Assembly (NCBI RefSeq): GCF_013522925.1
Contig: NZ_JAAMQU010000006.1
Span: 264,551 to 328,550, forward strand
Origin: Pseudomonas japonica
GTDB lineage: Bacteria; Pseudomonadota; Gammaproteobacteria; Pseudomonadales; Pseudomonadaceae
Reading direction: 5' to 3'
DNA: 64,000 nt
The notes beneath the pieces were generated by a model. That model did no database searches, had not been told where the DNA came from, and worked only from the letters and a program-made list of their open reading frames with translations. Numbering within the stretch: position 1 is the stretch's first letter; every line of letters begins with the position of its first letter. A program made the translations under genes and the position numbers. Positions 19,819 to 28,202 of the stretch are shown one piece after another.

Positions 19819-20499
19819 TCAGTAGCTGCTGTGGCCTGTTCCGCCCGTTACGATCGCAATACCGGAGCTTGTGCCCAGCCGGGTCGCACCCGCCTCGATC
19901 ATCGCCAGCGCCGTCGCCGCATCACGAACGCCGCCCGAGGCCTTCACCCCAATGTCGGGGCCTACAACCCTGCGCATCAGGGCTACGTCTTCCAGCGTGG
20001 CGCCACTGCGGCTAAAGCCTGTAGACGTTTTTACGAAGGCTACGCCCAGGTCACGGCAGATCTCGCACGCGCGCACCTTTTGCGCTTCGTCCAGCAGGCA
20101 GGTTTCCAGGATGACTTTCAGCGGAATATTGCCACAGGCTTCACTCACCGCCGCGATATCGTCGCGCACTGCGTCGAACAGCCCGTCCTTGAGCCAGGCG
20201 ATGTTAAGCACCATGTCGATCTCGCCTGCGCCCGCCGCGATGGCTTGAGCCGCCTCGAAGGCTTTGCTGGCGGTCAGCGTAGCGCCCAACGGGAAGCCCA
20301 CCACGGCGCATACTTTCACATCGGCGCTTTCCAGGCATTGCGCGGCGTAAGGCACATTGCCTGGGTTTACGCACACCGAATAGAAGCCATGAGTTCGGGC
20401 TTCGTCGCAAAGTGTGGCAATCTGCGCACGGCTGGCATCGGCTGCCAGCAAGGTGTGGTCGATCATCTTGGCCAATGCCGCGGAAGAGCGCTGGGTCAT
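19819..20499 (-). CDS. deoC: Deoxyribose-phosphate aldolase
   Basis: 226 residues from ATG 20499 ([19 protein letters not shown]). Upstream in-frame codons cross the operator and are rejected. Class I aldolase features are present: [28 protein letters not shown], the Schiff-base Lys in [11 protein letters not shown] and the second Lys in [10 protein letters not shown]. It splits 2-deoxyribose 5-phosphate into glyceraldehyde 3-phosphate and acetaldehyde. It is divergent from the DeoR-type repressor and has the same palindrome upstream as the deoK operon, tying it to deoxyribose use. Confidence 0.96.
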   Translation of the reverse strand: MTQRSSAALAKMIDHTLLAADASRAQIATLCDEARTHGFYSVCVNPGNVPYAAQCLESADVKVCAVVGFPLGATLTASKAFEAAQAIAAGAGEIDMVLNIAWLKDGLFDAVRDDIAAVSEACGNIPLKVILETCLLDEAQKVRACEICRDLGVAFVKTSTGFSRSGATLEDVALMRRVVGPDIGVKASGGVRDAATALAMIEAGATRLGTSSGIAIVTGGTGHSSY

Positions 20500-20532
20500 C
20501 ACGGGTTCCTGTTTCAAGGCGATGCGTATCGC

Positions 20533-20569
20533 GTTATTTAAATAACATAAAGTGTTAGCATTACAACAC
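20533..20569. promoter_or_regulatory. deo operator between deoC and its repressor
   Basis: The 14-bp perfect palindrome GTTATTTAAATAAC lies at 20533-20546, followed by CATAAAGTGTTA. A second inverted repeat GTGTT-N8-AACAC spans 20552-20569. The long palindrome recurs, extended to 18 bp, upstream of deoK. On the minus strand TTGTGT with TATGTT 16 bp downstream is a possible deoC promoter overlapping these sites. Binding by the adjacent DeoR-type protein is inferred. Confidence 0.7.
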
Positions 20570-20594
20570 AATTGACGTATGGCTGGAATGCTCG

Positions 20595-21359
20595 ATGGAC
20601 GTTAAAAAAGCTGACCGGATCAAGCTGATCCAGCAGGCCCTGCAAGATCAGAAAGCCATTCACCTGCGTGAAATGGCAGCCCTGCTCGAGGTGTCGGAAA
20701 TGACCCTGCGCCGGGACCTCGGCCGTCATCCCGATCAACTGCGCCTGCTCGGCGGCTATATCACGCGGGCGCATGACGACCCCGAGCCCGGCGACTACCG
20801 GGTAACCGAACAAGGCACCCGCCATGTGGAAGAAAAGCGGCGGATCGGCAAACTCGCGGCCCAATTCATTCAGCCCGGGGATACCGTGTTCTTCGACTGC
20901 GGCACTACGGTGCCTTTCGTCATCGACTTCATCGCCGATGACCTTCCGTTTACGGCGGTGTGCAACTCGCTCAACGTGTTGCTCAAGCTCCAGCAAAAGC
21001 CCAAGTGCAACATCGTGTTGTGCGGCGGCACCCTGCACCGCGAAAACCAGGTGTTCGAAAGCACGGCCGAGGCCAGCATTCTTGACGAGCTTCGGCTGAG
21101 CTGGGCCTTCGTCTCGGCAGCCGGCGTAAGCCTTGACCTGGGGGTGACCTGCTTCAACCTGCATGAGGTAGCAGTCAAGCAGCAGGTGATGCGGCAAGCG
21201 CGCCAATCCATGCTGCTGGCCGACCACTCCAAGTTCGACGCCGTGCGTACCGCGCATTTCGGCGCGCTGAGCGACTTCCACTGCGTAGTCAGCGACAAGA
21301 AAATCCCCCGCGCCTACCGCGACGCTATCGAGGCCAGCGGCGCGCAATTGGTGACCTGA
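20595..21359 (+). CDS. deoQ: DeoR-family repressor of deoxyribose genes (DeoQ-like)
   Basis: 254 residues. The N-terminal DeoR helix-turn-helix is at residues 8-60 ([22 protein letters not shown]). The C-terminal sugar-phosphate sensor domain includes [33 protein letters not shown] and [12 protein letters not shown]. DeoR-type proteins release DNA on binding a phosphorylated sugar, here probably 2-deoxyribose 5-phosphate. It is divergent from deoC and convergent with the deoK-deoP-deoX operon, matching the gene set of the Salmonella deoQKPX locus. The symbol is given by that analogy. Confidence 0.85.
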   Translation: MDVKKADRIKLIQQALQDQKAIHLREMAALLEVSEMTLRRDLGRHPDQLRLLGGYITRAHDDPEPGDYRVTEQGTRHVEEKRRIGKLAAQFIQPGDTVFFDCGTTVPFVIDFIADDLPFTAVCNSLNVLLKLQQKPKCNIVLCGGTLHRENQVFESTAEASILDELRLSWAFVSAAGVSLDLGVTCFNLHEVAVKQQVMRQARQSMLLADHSKFDAVRTAHFGALSDFHCVVSDKKIPRAYRDAIEASGAQLVT

Positions 21360-21363
21360 CTGC

Positions 21364-22431
21364 TCAGGGCTGCAGGGCCTGCCGCTCACTGGGGCTGAGG
21401 TAGCCGGTGAGCAGGCTGAAGCTGGCCAATTCGCCCGGCGCCAGGCTGCGCACATTTCCCCTGGTCCGCTCGGCCAGGTAGCCCTCAGGCTCACAGGTCG
21501 CCGGCAGGACGAACGCCGCCACTTGCTGGTCGGCGTTGTGCAACACCCAGCGGGCCGCATGGCTGAACTGCTCAGGGCTGTAGCGGGTATAAAAGGCCGC
21601 ACCGTCGGGGTGCTCCAGGAAGAAATGCGCCTGCCCCTGTTCGTCGGTGCCTACGCCGTCGAAGAAGCTGACGATCTCCGGGTCGTACACGCCGGGGGAA
21701 TCGAGCATGTGAAGCCTTGAAGGGTCTTCGGTAAGCGTGGCCATGTACGCCGTCCAGTCCGCGGTGGGCCGTACATGGGCCGGCACGCTGGCGCGCATGC
21801 GTTGGCCCTGATAACCACGGGGCTGACTGAAGCGCCCACCCGCCACGTAGGCATAGTTCATATGGGCCATGTACATGAGGTCCATCGGTTTGCCGGCGCG
21901 GTTGAGTACCTGCATGCCGATCTCGAACAACCCGCTGTCGGGCCGCAACGTGACGCTGGGGCTGGCGCGGTAGCGATCACCGAACCCCTGCACATACTCG
22001 TAATCACCTGTCAGCCGCAGGTAAGCGCCCTGCTCGTCTTCACCTACCTCCAACCAAGCGCGGTCCATGGGCGCACAGGGCATTTCGCCATGCAGCGGAT
22101 GATCGTCCTCAGGCGTGGGGCAGCCATTGCGCAGCAGCCCGGCGTGGAACATGAAACACCCATAGGTGCCCAGGATGGTGGCCGTGGGCCGCGGCTGTTC
22201 GAACAGGTTGCGCATGGTCAGGTTATGGCCGTCGAACTCGGCGGCCCAGATCATTTGGCCTTGCCATGGCAATACCACCAGCCGGCCCCGAGCGTTTTCC
22301 AGCGACAAGGCCTTCACGCCGCTGGGGTAAGTCCAGGCGTGGGCGCTGAAACCCTCGGCTTCCAGCACCGGCCGGGCGGCGTCGCCCCAGGTGTGTTGAT
22401 ACAGCGGCAGGCGTAGGGCAAGGCGGCTCAT
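21364..22431 (-). CDS. deoX: DeoX-like aldose epimerase-fold protein (DUF4432)
   Basis: 355 residues from ATG 22431, which overlaps the deoP stop by four bases (ATGA). The beta-sandwich sequence has LPWQGQMIWAAEFDGHNLTMRNLFEQP, HPLHGEMPCAPM and YMAHMNYAY, typical of the galactose-mutarotase-like DUF4432 family. In Salmonella the equivalent deoX accompanies deoxyribokinase and permease. A mutarotase acting on deoxyribose is plausible but unproven. It is the last gene of the operon and ends five bases from the convergent repressor gene. Confidence 0.82.
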   Translation of the reverse strand: MSRLALRLPLYQHTWGDAARPVLEAEGFSAHAWTYPSGVKALSLENARGRLVVLPWQGQMIWAAEFDGHNLTMRNLFEQPRPTATILGTYGCFMFHAGLLRNGCPTPEDDHPLHGEMPCAPMDRAWLEVGEDEQGAYLRLTGDYEYVQGFGDRYRASPSVTLRPDSGLFEIGMQVLNRAGKPMDLMYMAHMNYAYVAGGRFSQPRGYQGQRMRASVPAHVRPTADWTAYMATLTEDPSRLHMLDSPGVYDPEIVSFFDGVGTDEQGQAHFFLEHPDGAAFYTRYSPEQFSHAARWVLHNADQQVAAFVLPATCEPEGYLAERTRGNVRSLAPGELASFSLLTGYLSPSERQALQP

Positions 22432-23780
22432 TGCGCCACCGCCGTCGCCGCGCTGGCGACCTGAACCGTGGGCTGGCGCAGGCAACGCATGGCATAGGCC
22501 ACGATGACCACGAAGCACAGCAGCGGCACGCTGTAGGCGATCTGCATGTTGCCCCCGTTGGCATCGCTTAGCAGGCCCTGGAAGATAGGGATCACACCCC
22601 CACCGACGATGCTCATGACCAGCAGCGACCCGCCCACCCCGGTGTCCTCACCCAGGCCGTCGATGGTCAGGCCATAGATGGTCGGCCAGCACGGCCCCAG
22701 GAAGATGCTCACACCCACGGCGGCGTACACCGCTGTGATGTTCGGCACCAGAATGGTGTAGGCCAGCAGCACAATGCACAGCACGCCGTAGATGGCCAGC
22801 ACCCTGGCCGGGTGCATTTTGCGCATCAGCAGGTTGGCAATCATCTTGCCCACGAAGTACGCGGCGAAGGTGGTGAGCAGGAACCACGACGCGCTTCGCT
22901 CGTTCATGCCGCCCATTTGCATGGCCAGGCGAATGGTGAAACTCCACACCCCTACCTGAGCGCCTACATACAGGAACTGCGCGAGCACCCCGAAGCAGAA
23001 ACGCGGATTGCGCCGCAGCCGTGCCAGGCTTTGCCCGATAGTGGCCTTGCCGGCACCGGTTGTGCGCTTGTCGGCGGTGTGGCTGCGGTTGCCTTTGCAG
23101 GCCGGGAAACGGGTGATTGCGATCAGCACGAACATCAAGGCCAATACGGCGATCATCCACTGGTACGGCAGCAGCGTGGACTGGATCATCTGCAGTTGCT
23201 GTGCGGCGGCATCGGCAGCCGACATTTGCGCGAGCTGTTCACGCGTGGCGTCGGTGTCCTTGAACATCACGAAGCTGCCCACGTATACGCCGGCCATGGC
23301 GCCGAACGGGTGGAACGTCTGGGAGATGTTCAAGCGGCGAGTGCCCGATTCGCGTGGCCCCATCAACGTGGAGTAGGTATTGCTCGCGGTTTCCAGAAAC
23401 GACAGCCCTGCCGCGATCACGAACAGCGCCAGCAGGAACATGCCGTACTTGGCCATGGACGCCGCGGGGAAGAACAGCGAACAGCCGAGCATGTACAGCA
23501 CCAGGCCTACCAGGATGGTGGTTTTGTAGCTGAACCTGCGTACCACCAGGGCTGCGGGTATGGCGACGAAGAAGTAGCCGAGGTAGAACGCCGACTGCAC
23601 GAACGCGGTCTGGAAATCACTGAGCAGAAACGCTTTCTTGAAGTGGGCGATCAGCACGTCGTTCATGCTGGCCGCTGCCGCCCAGAGGGCGAAGATGCAG
23701 CACAGCAGAAAGAAGGCGAACCAGGGCGTACGGTTCAGGTAGAACCCGTCCGGTGAAGGTTGCAACGCAGGCTTGTTCAT
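22428..23780 (-). CDS. deoP: Deoxyribose permease of the FucP family
   Basis: 450 residues from ATG 23780 (GGAG seven bases upstream). An upstream extension overlapping deoK is rejected. There are twelve membrane segments. The FucP subfamily pattern is seen in WAAAASMNDVLIAHFKKAFLLSDFQTAFVQSAFYLGYFF and in ETASNTYSTLMGPRESGTRRLNISQTFHPFGAMAGVY. It should import 2-deoxy-D-ribose with protons. Substrate is inferred from its place between deoK and deoX. It lies 46 bp after deoK and overlaps deoX. Confidence 0.88.
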   Translation of the reverse strand: MNKPALQPSPDGFYLNRTPWFAFFLLCCIFALWAAAASMNDVLIAHFKKAFLLSDFQTAFVQSAFYLGYFFVAIPAALVVRRFSYKTTILVGLVLYMLGCSLFFPAASMAKYGMFLLALFVIAAGLSFLETASNTYSTLMGPRESGTRRLNISQTFHPFGAMAGVYVGSFVMFKDTDATREQLAQMSAADAAAQQLQMIQSTLLPYQWMIAVLALMFVLIAITRFPACKGNRSHTADKRTTGAGKATIGQSLARLRRNPRFCFGVLAQFLYVGAQVGVWSFTIRLAMQMGGMNERSASWFLLTTFAAYFVGKMIANLLMRKMHPARVLAIYGVLCIVLLAYTILVPNITAVYAAVGVSIFLGPCWPTIYGLTIDGLGEDTGVGGSLLVMSIVGGGVIPIFQGLLSDANGGNMQIAYSVPLLCFVVIVAYAMRCLRQPTVQVASAATAVAQ

Positions 23781-23826
23781 TATTGTTCTCCGCGAAGTAG
23801 CACGTGGGTTGGAAAGGCGGTTCAGG

Positions 23827-24753
23827 TCAGGCGCCAAGCGCAGCGGCGAAGCGCGCGAAACTCTCTGCGTCAGGGTAGGAAGACTGAGTGCCCAGGCCTG
23901 TAACGGAACAGGCGGAATAGGCCACCGCCTGGGTCATTGCCTTGCGGATATCGCCGTCGCGGCTCCAATGGTGGGCAAAGCAACCGATAAAGGCGTCCCC
24001 GGCACCGGAGGTGTCGCGCGCGTCCACGCAATGGCCCTGCACCCGCCATTCGCCTTCTTCGCCTACGTAAAGCGCGCCATGTTCACCCAGGGTTACGATC
24101 ACGTGGCGTACGCCGTTGGCCATCAGCGCGCGGGCGGCGCGCGATGCAGCCTCCGGGCTGTCTACCGTTTGCCCGCTGAGCAACGCCAGTTCACTTTCAT
24201 TGGGTACCAGAAAATCCAGCCTGGCCAGGTGCTCCGGGCTTAGCCCTGCCACCGCGGGCGCGGGGTTCAGCAGCACGGGGATGCCCAGGCGATGACCAAC
24301 ATCGATGGCGTGATAAACGCTGGCCAGTTCGATTTCCAGCTGCAACACGATCAGCGCGCATTCGCGCAACGCAGGCTCGGCACGGTCGATGTCGGCAGGG
24401 CTCAGATGAGCGTTGGCGCCTTTGACGATCAGAATGCTGTTGTGGGCGTTGTCCTGAACAAAGATGGGCGCAACGCCACTGGACACCCCAGGCACACGTT
24501 CCACAAAACGCGTATCGATGCCCAGGCGCTGAAAATTGGCCAGGGTGTTATCGGCAAAGGCATCGTCACCCACTTTGGTGACCATCAGCACATTGCCTCC
24601 CAGCAACGCCGAGGCCGCCGCCTGGTTGGCGCCCTTGCCTCCACATCCCATGGCGAAACGTGGCGCTTCCAGCGTTTCGCCCTGGGCAGGCATACGGTCG
24701 ATGTAGGTCACCAGATCGACCATGTTGCTGCCGATGACTGCGATTTTTTTCAT
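23827..24753 (-). CDS. deoK: 2-Deoxyribokinase (ribokinase family)
   Basis: 308 residues, PfkB/ribokinase family. It starts MKKIAVIGSNMVDLVTYIDRMP, then GCGGKGANQAAA, VLLNPAPAV, VPNESE and the catalytic DTSGAGDAFIGCF. Met11 in GSNMVD occupies the place where ribokinases carry the Asn of GSIN/GSxNxD. From memory, Salmonella deoxyribokinase has the same Met and it favours deoxyribose over ribose. It phosphorylates imported deoxyribose at C5 to feed DeoC. It is the first gene of the operon, behind an 18-bp palindrome. Confidence 0.88.
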   Translation of the reverse strand: MKKIAVIGSNMVDLVTYIDRMPAQGETLEAPRFAMGCGGKGANQAAASALLGGNVLMVTKVGDDAFADNTLANFQRLGIDTRFVERVPGVSSGVAPIFVQDNAHNSILIVKGANAHLSPADIDRAEPALRECALIVLQLEIELASVYHAIDVGHRLGIPVLLNPAPAVAGLSPEHLARLDFLVPNESELALLSGQTVDSPEAASRAARALMANGVRHVIVTLGEHGALYVGEEGEWRVQGHCVDARDTSGAGDAFIGCFAHHWSRDGDIRKAMTQAVAYSACSVTGLGTQSSYPDAESFARFAAALGA

Positions 24754-24771
24754 TGTTATGAGGCCTCACAC

Positions 24772-24792
24772 GCCCCGGCAGGTGCCCGGGGC
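24772..24792 (-). other. Leader hairpin ahead of deoK
   Basis: GCCCCGG (24772-24778) and CCGGGGC (24786-24792) pair across a 7-base loop in the predicted untranslated leader of the deoK operon. A second palindrome TGAGGCCTCA (24759-24768) covers the ribosome-binding GAGG. A stem hiding the ribosome site is possible. No riboswitch class fits. Confidence 0.35.
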
Positions 24793-24803
24793 CATTCCAA
24801 TTT

Positions 24804-24838
24804 GTGTTATTTAAATAACACTTTATGTGATTATTCAA
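24804..24838 (-). promoter_or_regulatory. deoK promoter with 18-bp deo palindrome
   Basis: The perfect 18-bp palindrome GTGTTATTTAAATAACAC covers 24804-24821. Its 14-bp core is identical to the one at deoC (20533-20546). On the minus strand TTGAAT (24838-24833), a 17-bp spacer and TTTAAA (24815-24810) form a promoter whose -10 lies inside the palindrome, so a bound repressor would block it. Confidence 0.72.
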
Positions 24839-25022
24839 TCTTTATTTGCGCCTCGGCCTTAAACGGGCACGCCGAGGCACGGTGAGTTACGACAAAAACG
24901 ACACCCTAAGCGCAGCCGCGACATCCCAGCCCGGCTCAACTTGTTCCACGCCGCTGGGCGATGTTAGTTTCAAAACATTGCTGCAAGGAATGTGATCTCG
25001 ATAACCAAACCGGGACATCACT

Positions 25023-25871
25023 GTGACCCAAGCCAGCTTTTTCGAGACGTTGGAAGCCTCATTTGCCGAGCTCACCCCGACCGGAAAGCGCGTGGCGGGC
25101 TACCTGCTTGCCAATGCAGAAAAGCTGCCCTTCGAGACCGCCGACAGCATCGCCCAGCAAGCCGGCACCACCGGGATTTCGGTCGGGCGCGTGCTGCGTT
25201 CCCTGGGCTATCGCAACCTGGATGACGTAAAGCACAGCCTGCGAGAAGGCGGCGGTGATTGGCGCCTGGGCGACCGTTTGGGTGCCTTCCGCCAGCAACA
25301 GGGCCAGGAGGACGCGCTCGACCGCTCGCTGGCCTTGGAAAAGGTTGCGCTGGAAGCGGTGTATGCCCTCGCCCGTGGCCCCGCCTTCGCCAGCGCCGTG
25401 CAGCAGTTGCACAGCGCCGATGCGGTGTTCATCGCCGGCATTCAGACCACGCGTGGGGTAATGGGCAGCTTCCACAGCCTGCTCGAGTACATCCGCCCCC
25501 GGGCGTTCTATGTGGATGGCTTGTCGGGCACTTATGCCGACATGCTCAACGCCGGCTTCGAGCGCGCCTATATCGTGCTGGCGGACTTTCGCGCCTATTC
25601 CAGCGTAACCCGTACGTTATGCGAGGCGGCTAGCGAGGCCCGCATTCCATTTGCCCTGATTACCGATTACCACTGCCCCTGGGCCCGGGACTTTCCCGCC
25701 GACCTGCTGCAACTCAAACTCGACGTTGGCCAGTTCTGGGACTCGTTGGCCCCGCTGGCGGCGCTGCTCAACTTGCTGGTGTCGGCGGTCGCGGAACGTT
25801 ATGGGGGCGCCCTGGATGATCGCCTTGCGCGCAACCGCCACCTGCAGCAACGCTTTGGCCAGTTCGAATGA
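25023..25871 (+). CDS. RpiR/MurR-type HTH-SIS regulator
   Basis: 282 residues from GTG 25023. The N-terminal RpiR helix-turn-helix is at about 1-75 (ADSIAQQAGTTGISVGRVLRSLGYRNLDDVKHSLR). A SIS domain follows from about residue 120 (ADAVFIAGIQTTRGVMGSFHSLLEY, YIVLADFRAYSSVTRTLCEAASEARIPFALITD). SIS domains of this family bind phosphosugars. MurR, for example, senses MurNAc 6-phosphate. The stop overlaps the D-Ala-D-Ala dipeptidase start by four bases, so regulator and dipeptidase are translated together. It likely controls the whole dipeptidase/ABC operon. Confidence 0.87.
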   Translation: MTQASFFETLEASFAELTPTGKRVAGYLLANAEKLPFETADSIAQQAGTTGISVGRVLRSLGYRNLDDVKHSLREGGGDWRLGDRLGAFRQQQGQEDALDRSLALEKVALEAVYALARGPAFASAVQQLHSADAVFIAGIQTTRGVMGSFHSLLEYIRPRAFYVDGLSGTYADMLNAGFERAYIVLADFRAYSSVTRTLCEAASEARIPFALITDYHCPWARDFPADLLQLKLDVGQFWDSLAPLAALLNLLVSAVAERYGGALDDRLARNRHLQQRFGQFE

Positions 25872-26488
25872 ACGCCGCCGCAACCCTTTCACTGATGAAT
25901 AACGAGGCTTTTGTGGTCCATCCTGATCTTGTTCCCATCGACGCCGAAGGCTACGGGGTGAGCATCAACCTCGTATACGCCACGGCTGACAATTTGGCAG
26001 GCCGTGTCATTTATCAGGCCCCCGAATGCCTGCTGCACCGGGACGCCGCTGCCAGCCTGGTCAAGGCCAGCGAACTGGCACGGCTGGCAGGCTACCGGCT
26101 GCAGTTGCTGGATGCCTACCGCCCGCCCTATGCCCAACAATTGCTGTGGCGTGCCTTCCCTGACGGCGAATATGTGCGCGACCCTGCGTTGGGTTCGCAT
26201 CACAGCCGTGGCGTAGCCGTGGATGTCACCCTGCTCGATGAACACGGCGTGGCGTTGGACATGGGCACCGGGTTCGACGACATGCGCGAGCTGTCGCACC
26301 CGTTCAACCCGCACCTTCCTGTTGCTGTTCAACGCAACCGCTTGCTGCTGCTGGGGATCATGATGGGTGCGGGTTTCGCTCCCATAGCCAGTGAGTGGTG
26401 GCATTTCGAATTACCCGCCGCGGAGCGCTATCCGCTCATTGACTATCACCACCTGAGCGAGGCCGCGCTGGCTGCTCTTCTGGCCTGA
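25868..26488 (+). CDS. ddpX: D-alanyl-D-alanine dipeptidase (VanX/DdpX family)
   Basis: 206 residues. The zinc-peptidase signature SxHxxGxAxD is complete: Ser110, His112, Gly115, Ala117, Asp119. The catalytic Glu176 and third ligand His179 are in SEWWHFE, and the conserved Arg is in DAYRPPYA. It hydrolyses D-Ala-D-Ala released from peptidoglycan. There is no signal peptide, so it acts in the cytoplasm on dipeptide imported by the adjacent ABC system. There are no vanH/vanA genes nearby, so this is nutrient or wall-peptide recycling and not glycopeptide resistance. ATGA overlap with the regulator upstream. Confidence 0.94.
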   Translation: MNAAATLSLMNNEAFVVHPDLVPIDAEGYGVSINLVYATADNLAGRVIYQAPECLLHRDAAASLVKASELARLAGYRLQLLDAYRPPYAQQLLWRAFPDGEYVRDPALGSHHSRGVAVDVTLLDEHGVALDMGTGFDDMRELSHPFNPHLPVAVQRNRLLLLGIMMGAGFAPIASEWWHFELPAAERYPLIDYHHLSEAALAALLA

Positions 26489-26594
26489 CCCGCCCGTGAC
26501 CGAGGCAAATGAACCCCGGCACCCACCTGCTCGTACCCGTTCGCTGAAAGCTGCCGAAATACCCAGAAAACCACCAAAAAATCGAGGAACCGGC

Positions 26595-28160
26595 ATGTCT
26601 TACCTTTTGCGTAAATCGCTGTTCTCAACCTGTGGCATGGCGCTGCTTGGCGCGGCGCTGGGGCTTGGTGCGTGGCAACCGGCCAATGCCGCCGTGGCAG
26701 CCGACACCTTGATGATCGGCAAGCCCGCCGACCCGCAGACGCTGGACCCCGGGGTGACCTTCGACAACAACGACTGGACCGTGACCTACCCCGCCTACCA
26801 ACGCCTGATGCGCTACAAAGTGGAGAACGGCAAAGGCAGCACCGAGGTGGAAGGCGACCTCGCCGCCAACTGGTCGGCTTCAGCGGATAACCTGGTGTGG
26901 ACCTTCACCCTCAAGCCCGGCAACCATTTCGATGACGGTGCCGAGGTGAACGCCGCGGCGGTGAAATTCTCGGTCGAGCGGCTGATGAAGCTCAAGCAGG
27001 GCCCGTCGAGCATTTTCCCCGAAGACATGACCGTTGAGGCGGTGGACCCGCACACCGTACGTTTCACCCTCAAAAAACCCTTCGCACCGTTCCTCTTCGC
27101 CCTGGCCCACAATGGCGCCAGTGTCGTGAACCCTGCTGTGGCTACCCGCGAGAGCGACCCGAACGCCTGGCTGGCCGGCCACACGGCAGGCTCGGGTGCG
27201 TACCGCCTTGCCGCCTGGCAAAAGGGCCAGTCGCTGACACTGGAACCCAACCCGCACTATGCCGGCGCCGCCCCTACGCTGAAAAAAGTGGTGATCCGCA
27301 TCATCGCCGAGCCTTCGGTGCGCCGCCTGCAACTTGAACAGGGCGACCTGGACATCATCGAGGACCTGCCGGAAGACCAGGTGGAAGCGCTGGCCAAGAA
27401 GCCAGGCTTCGTCACCACCGCCTACCCTTCCCTTCGGGTCACTTACCTCTACCTCAACAACAAGCGCGCCCCGCTGAATGACCCGAACGCCCGCAAGGCC
27501 ATCGTCGATGCACTGGACTACCAAGGCATTGCCGAGGGTATCGCGATGGGCAAAGGCAAGCTGATGAACGGGCCGATCCCCGAAGGTATGTGGGGTTATG
27601 ACGCCAGCCTGCCAGTGCCCAGGCAGAACCTTGAAGGCGCCCAGGCCGCCTTGGCCAAGGCGCCGAAGAAGATCAGCCAGCTGCAGTTCGTGTACTCCGA
27701 CAAAGACCCGGCCTGGGAGCCCATCGGCCTCACGTTGCAGGCCGGCCTGGAAACCCTTGGCGTGCACCTGAACATGGAGAAACTGGCCAACGCTACCCTG
27801 CGCGAGCGCCTGGGCAGCGGTGACTTCGACGTGGCGATCGGCAACTGGAGCCCCGACTTCGCCGACCCCTACATGTTCATGAACTTCTGGTTCGACAGCA
27901 CCAATGCGGGCCTGGCTGGTAACCGTTCCTTCTACAGCAACCCGAAAGTGGACGAGCTGGTGCGCCAGGCCGCCAGCCTCAGCGACGTGGAGCAGCGCAA
28001 GGCGCTGTACCAGCAGGCGCAGAAAATCGTGATCGGCGACAGTGCCTATGCCTACCTCTACCAGAAGGCCTACACCGTGCCCATGCGCGAGCAAGTGAAG
28101 GGGTATGTGTTCAACCCCATGCTCGAGCAGGTGTTCGACTTCACGGCGATGTCCAAGTAA
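26595..28160 (+). CDS. ddpA: ABC transporter dipeptide-binding protein (DdpA-like)
   Basis: 521 residues from ATG 26595 with GAGGA eight bases upstream. The signal peptide ends near residue 32 (QPANAAVA). It has the family 5 solute-binding fold: PQTLDPGVTFDNNDW, WTFTLKPGNHFDDGAEVNAAAVKFSVER, GSGAYRLAAWQKGQ, and the second lobe with NNKRAPLNDPNARKAIVDALDYQGIA. It captures di- or oligopeptides in the periplasm. Placement after the D-Ala-D-Ala dipeptidase suggests D-Ala-D-Ala or related wall peptides. Confidence 0.9.
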   Translation: MSYLLRKSLFSTCGMALLGAALGLGAWQPANAAVAADTLMIGKPADPQTLDPGVTFDNNDWTVTYPAYQRLMRYKVENGKGSTEVEGDLAANWSASADNLVWTFTLKPGNHFDDGAEVNAAAVKFSVERLMKLKQGPSSIFPEDMTVEAVDPHTVRFTLKKPFAPFLFALAHNGASVVNPAVATRESDPNAWLAGHTAGSGAYRLAAWQKGQSLTLEPNPHYAGAAPTLKKVVIRIIAEPSVRRLQLEQGDLDIIEDLPEDQVEALAKKPGFVTTAYPSLRVTYLYLNNKRAPLNDPNARKAIVDALDYQGIAEGIAMGKGKLMNGPIPEGMWGYDASLPVPRQNLEGAQAALAKAPKKISQLQFVYSDKDPAWEPIGLTLQAGLETLGVHLNMEKLANATLRERLGSGDFDVAIGNWSPDFADPYMFMNFWFDSTNAGLAGNRSFYSNPKVDELVRQAASLSDVEQRKALYQQAQKIVIGDSAYAYLYQKAYTVPMREQVKGYVFNPMLEQVFDFTAMSK

Positions 28161-28202
28161 CAGCCTGCGGCGCCCGCAACGGTGCGCAAACATGAGGTAA
28201 CC

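Noticed and set aside
23827..24753. Ribose operon (rbsK with ribose transporter)
   Set aside because: No rbsDACB-type genes. The FucP-type permease, deoC, DUF4432 protein and the GSNMVD motif point to deoxyribose.
24754..24803. Riboswitch in the deoK leader
   Set aside because: Two short stems are present but no known aptamer consensus fits. The palindromic operator already explains regulation.
25868..26488. Glycopeptide (vancomycin) resistance gene vanX
   Set aside because: The enzyme family is right, but there is no vanH, ligase or VanRS pair. The gene sits with a peptide importer and an RpiR regulator, which indicates recycling or nutrition.
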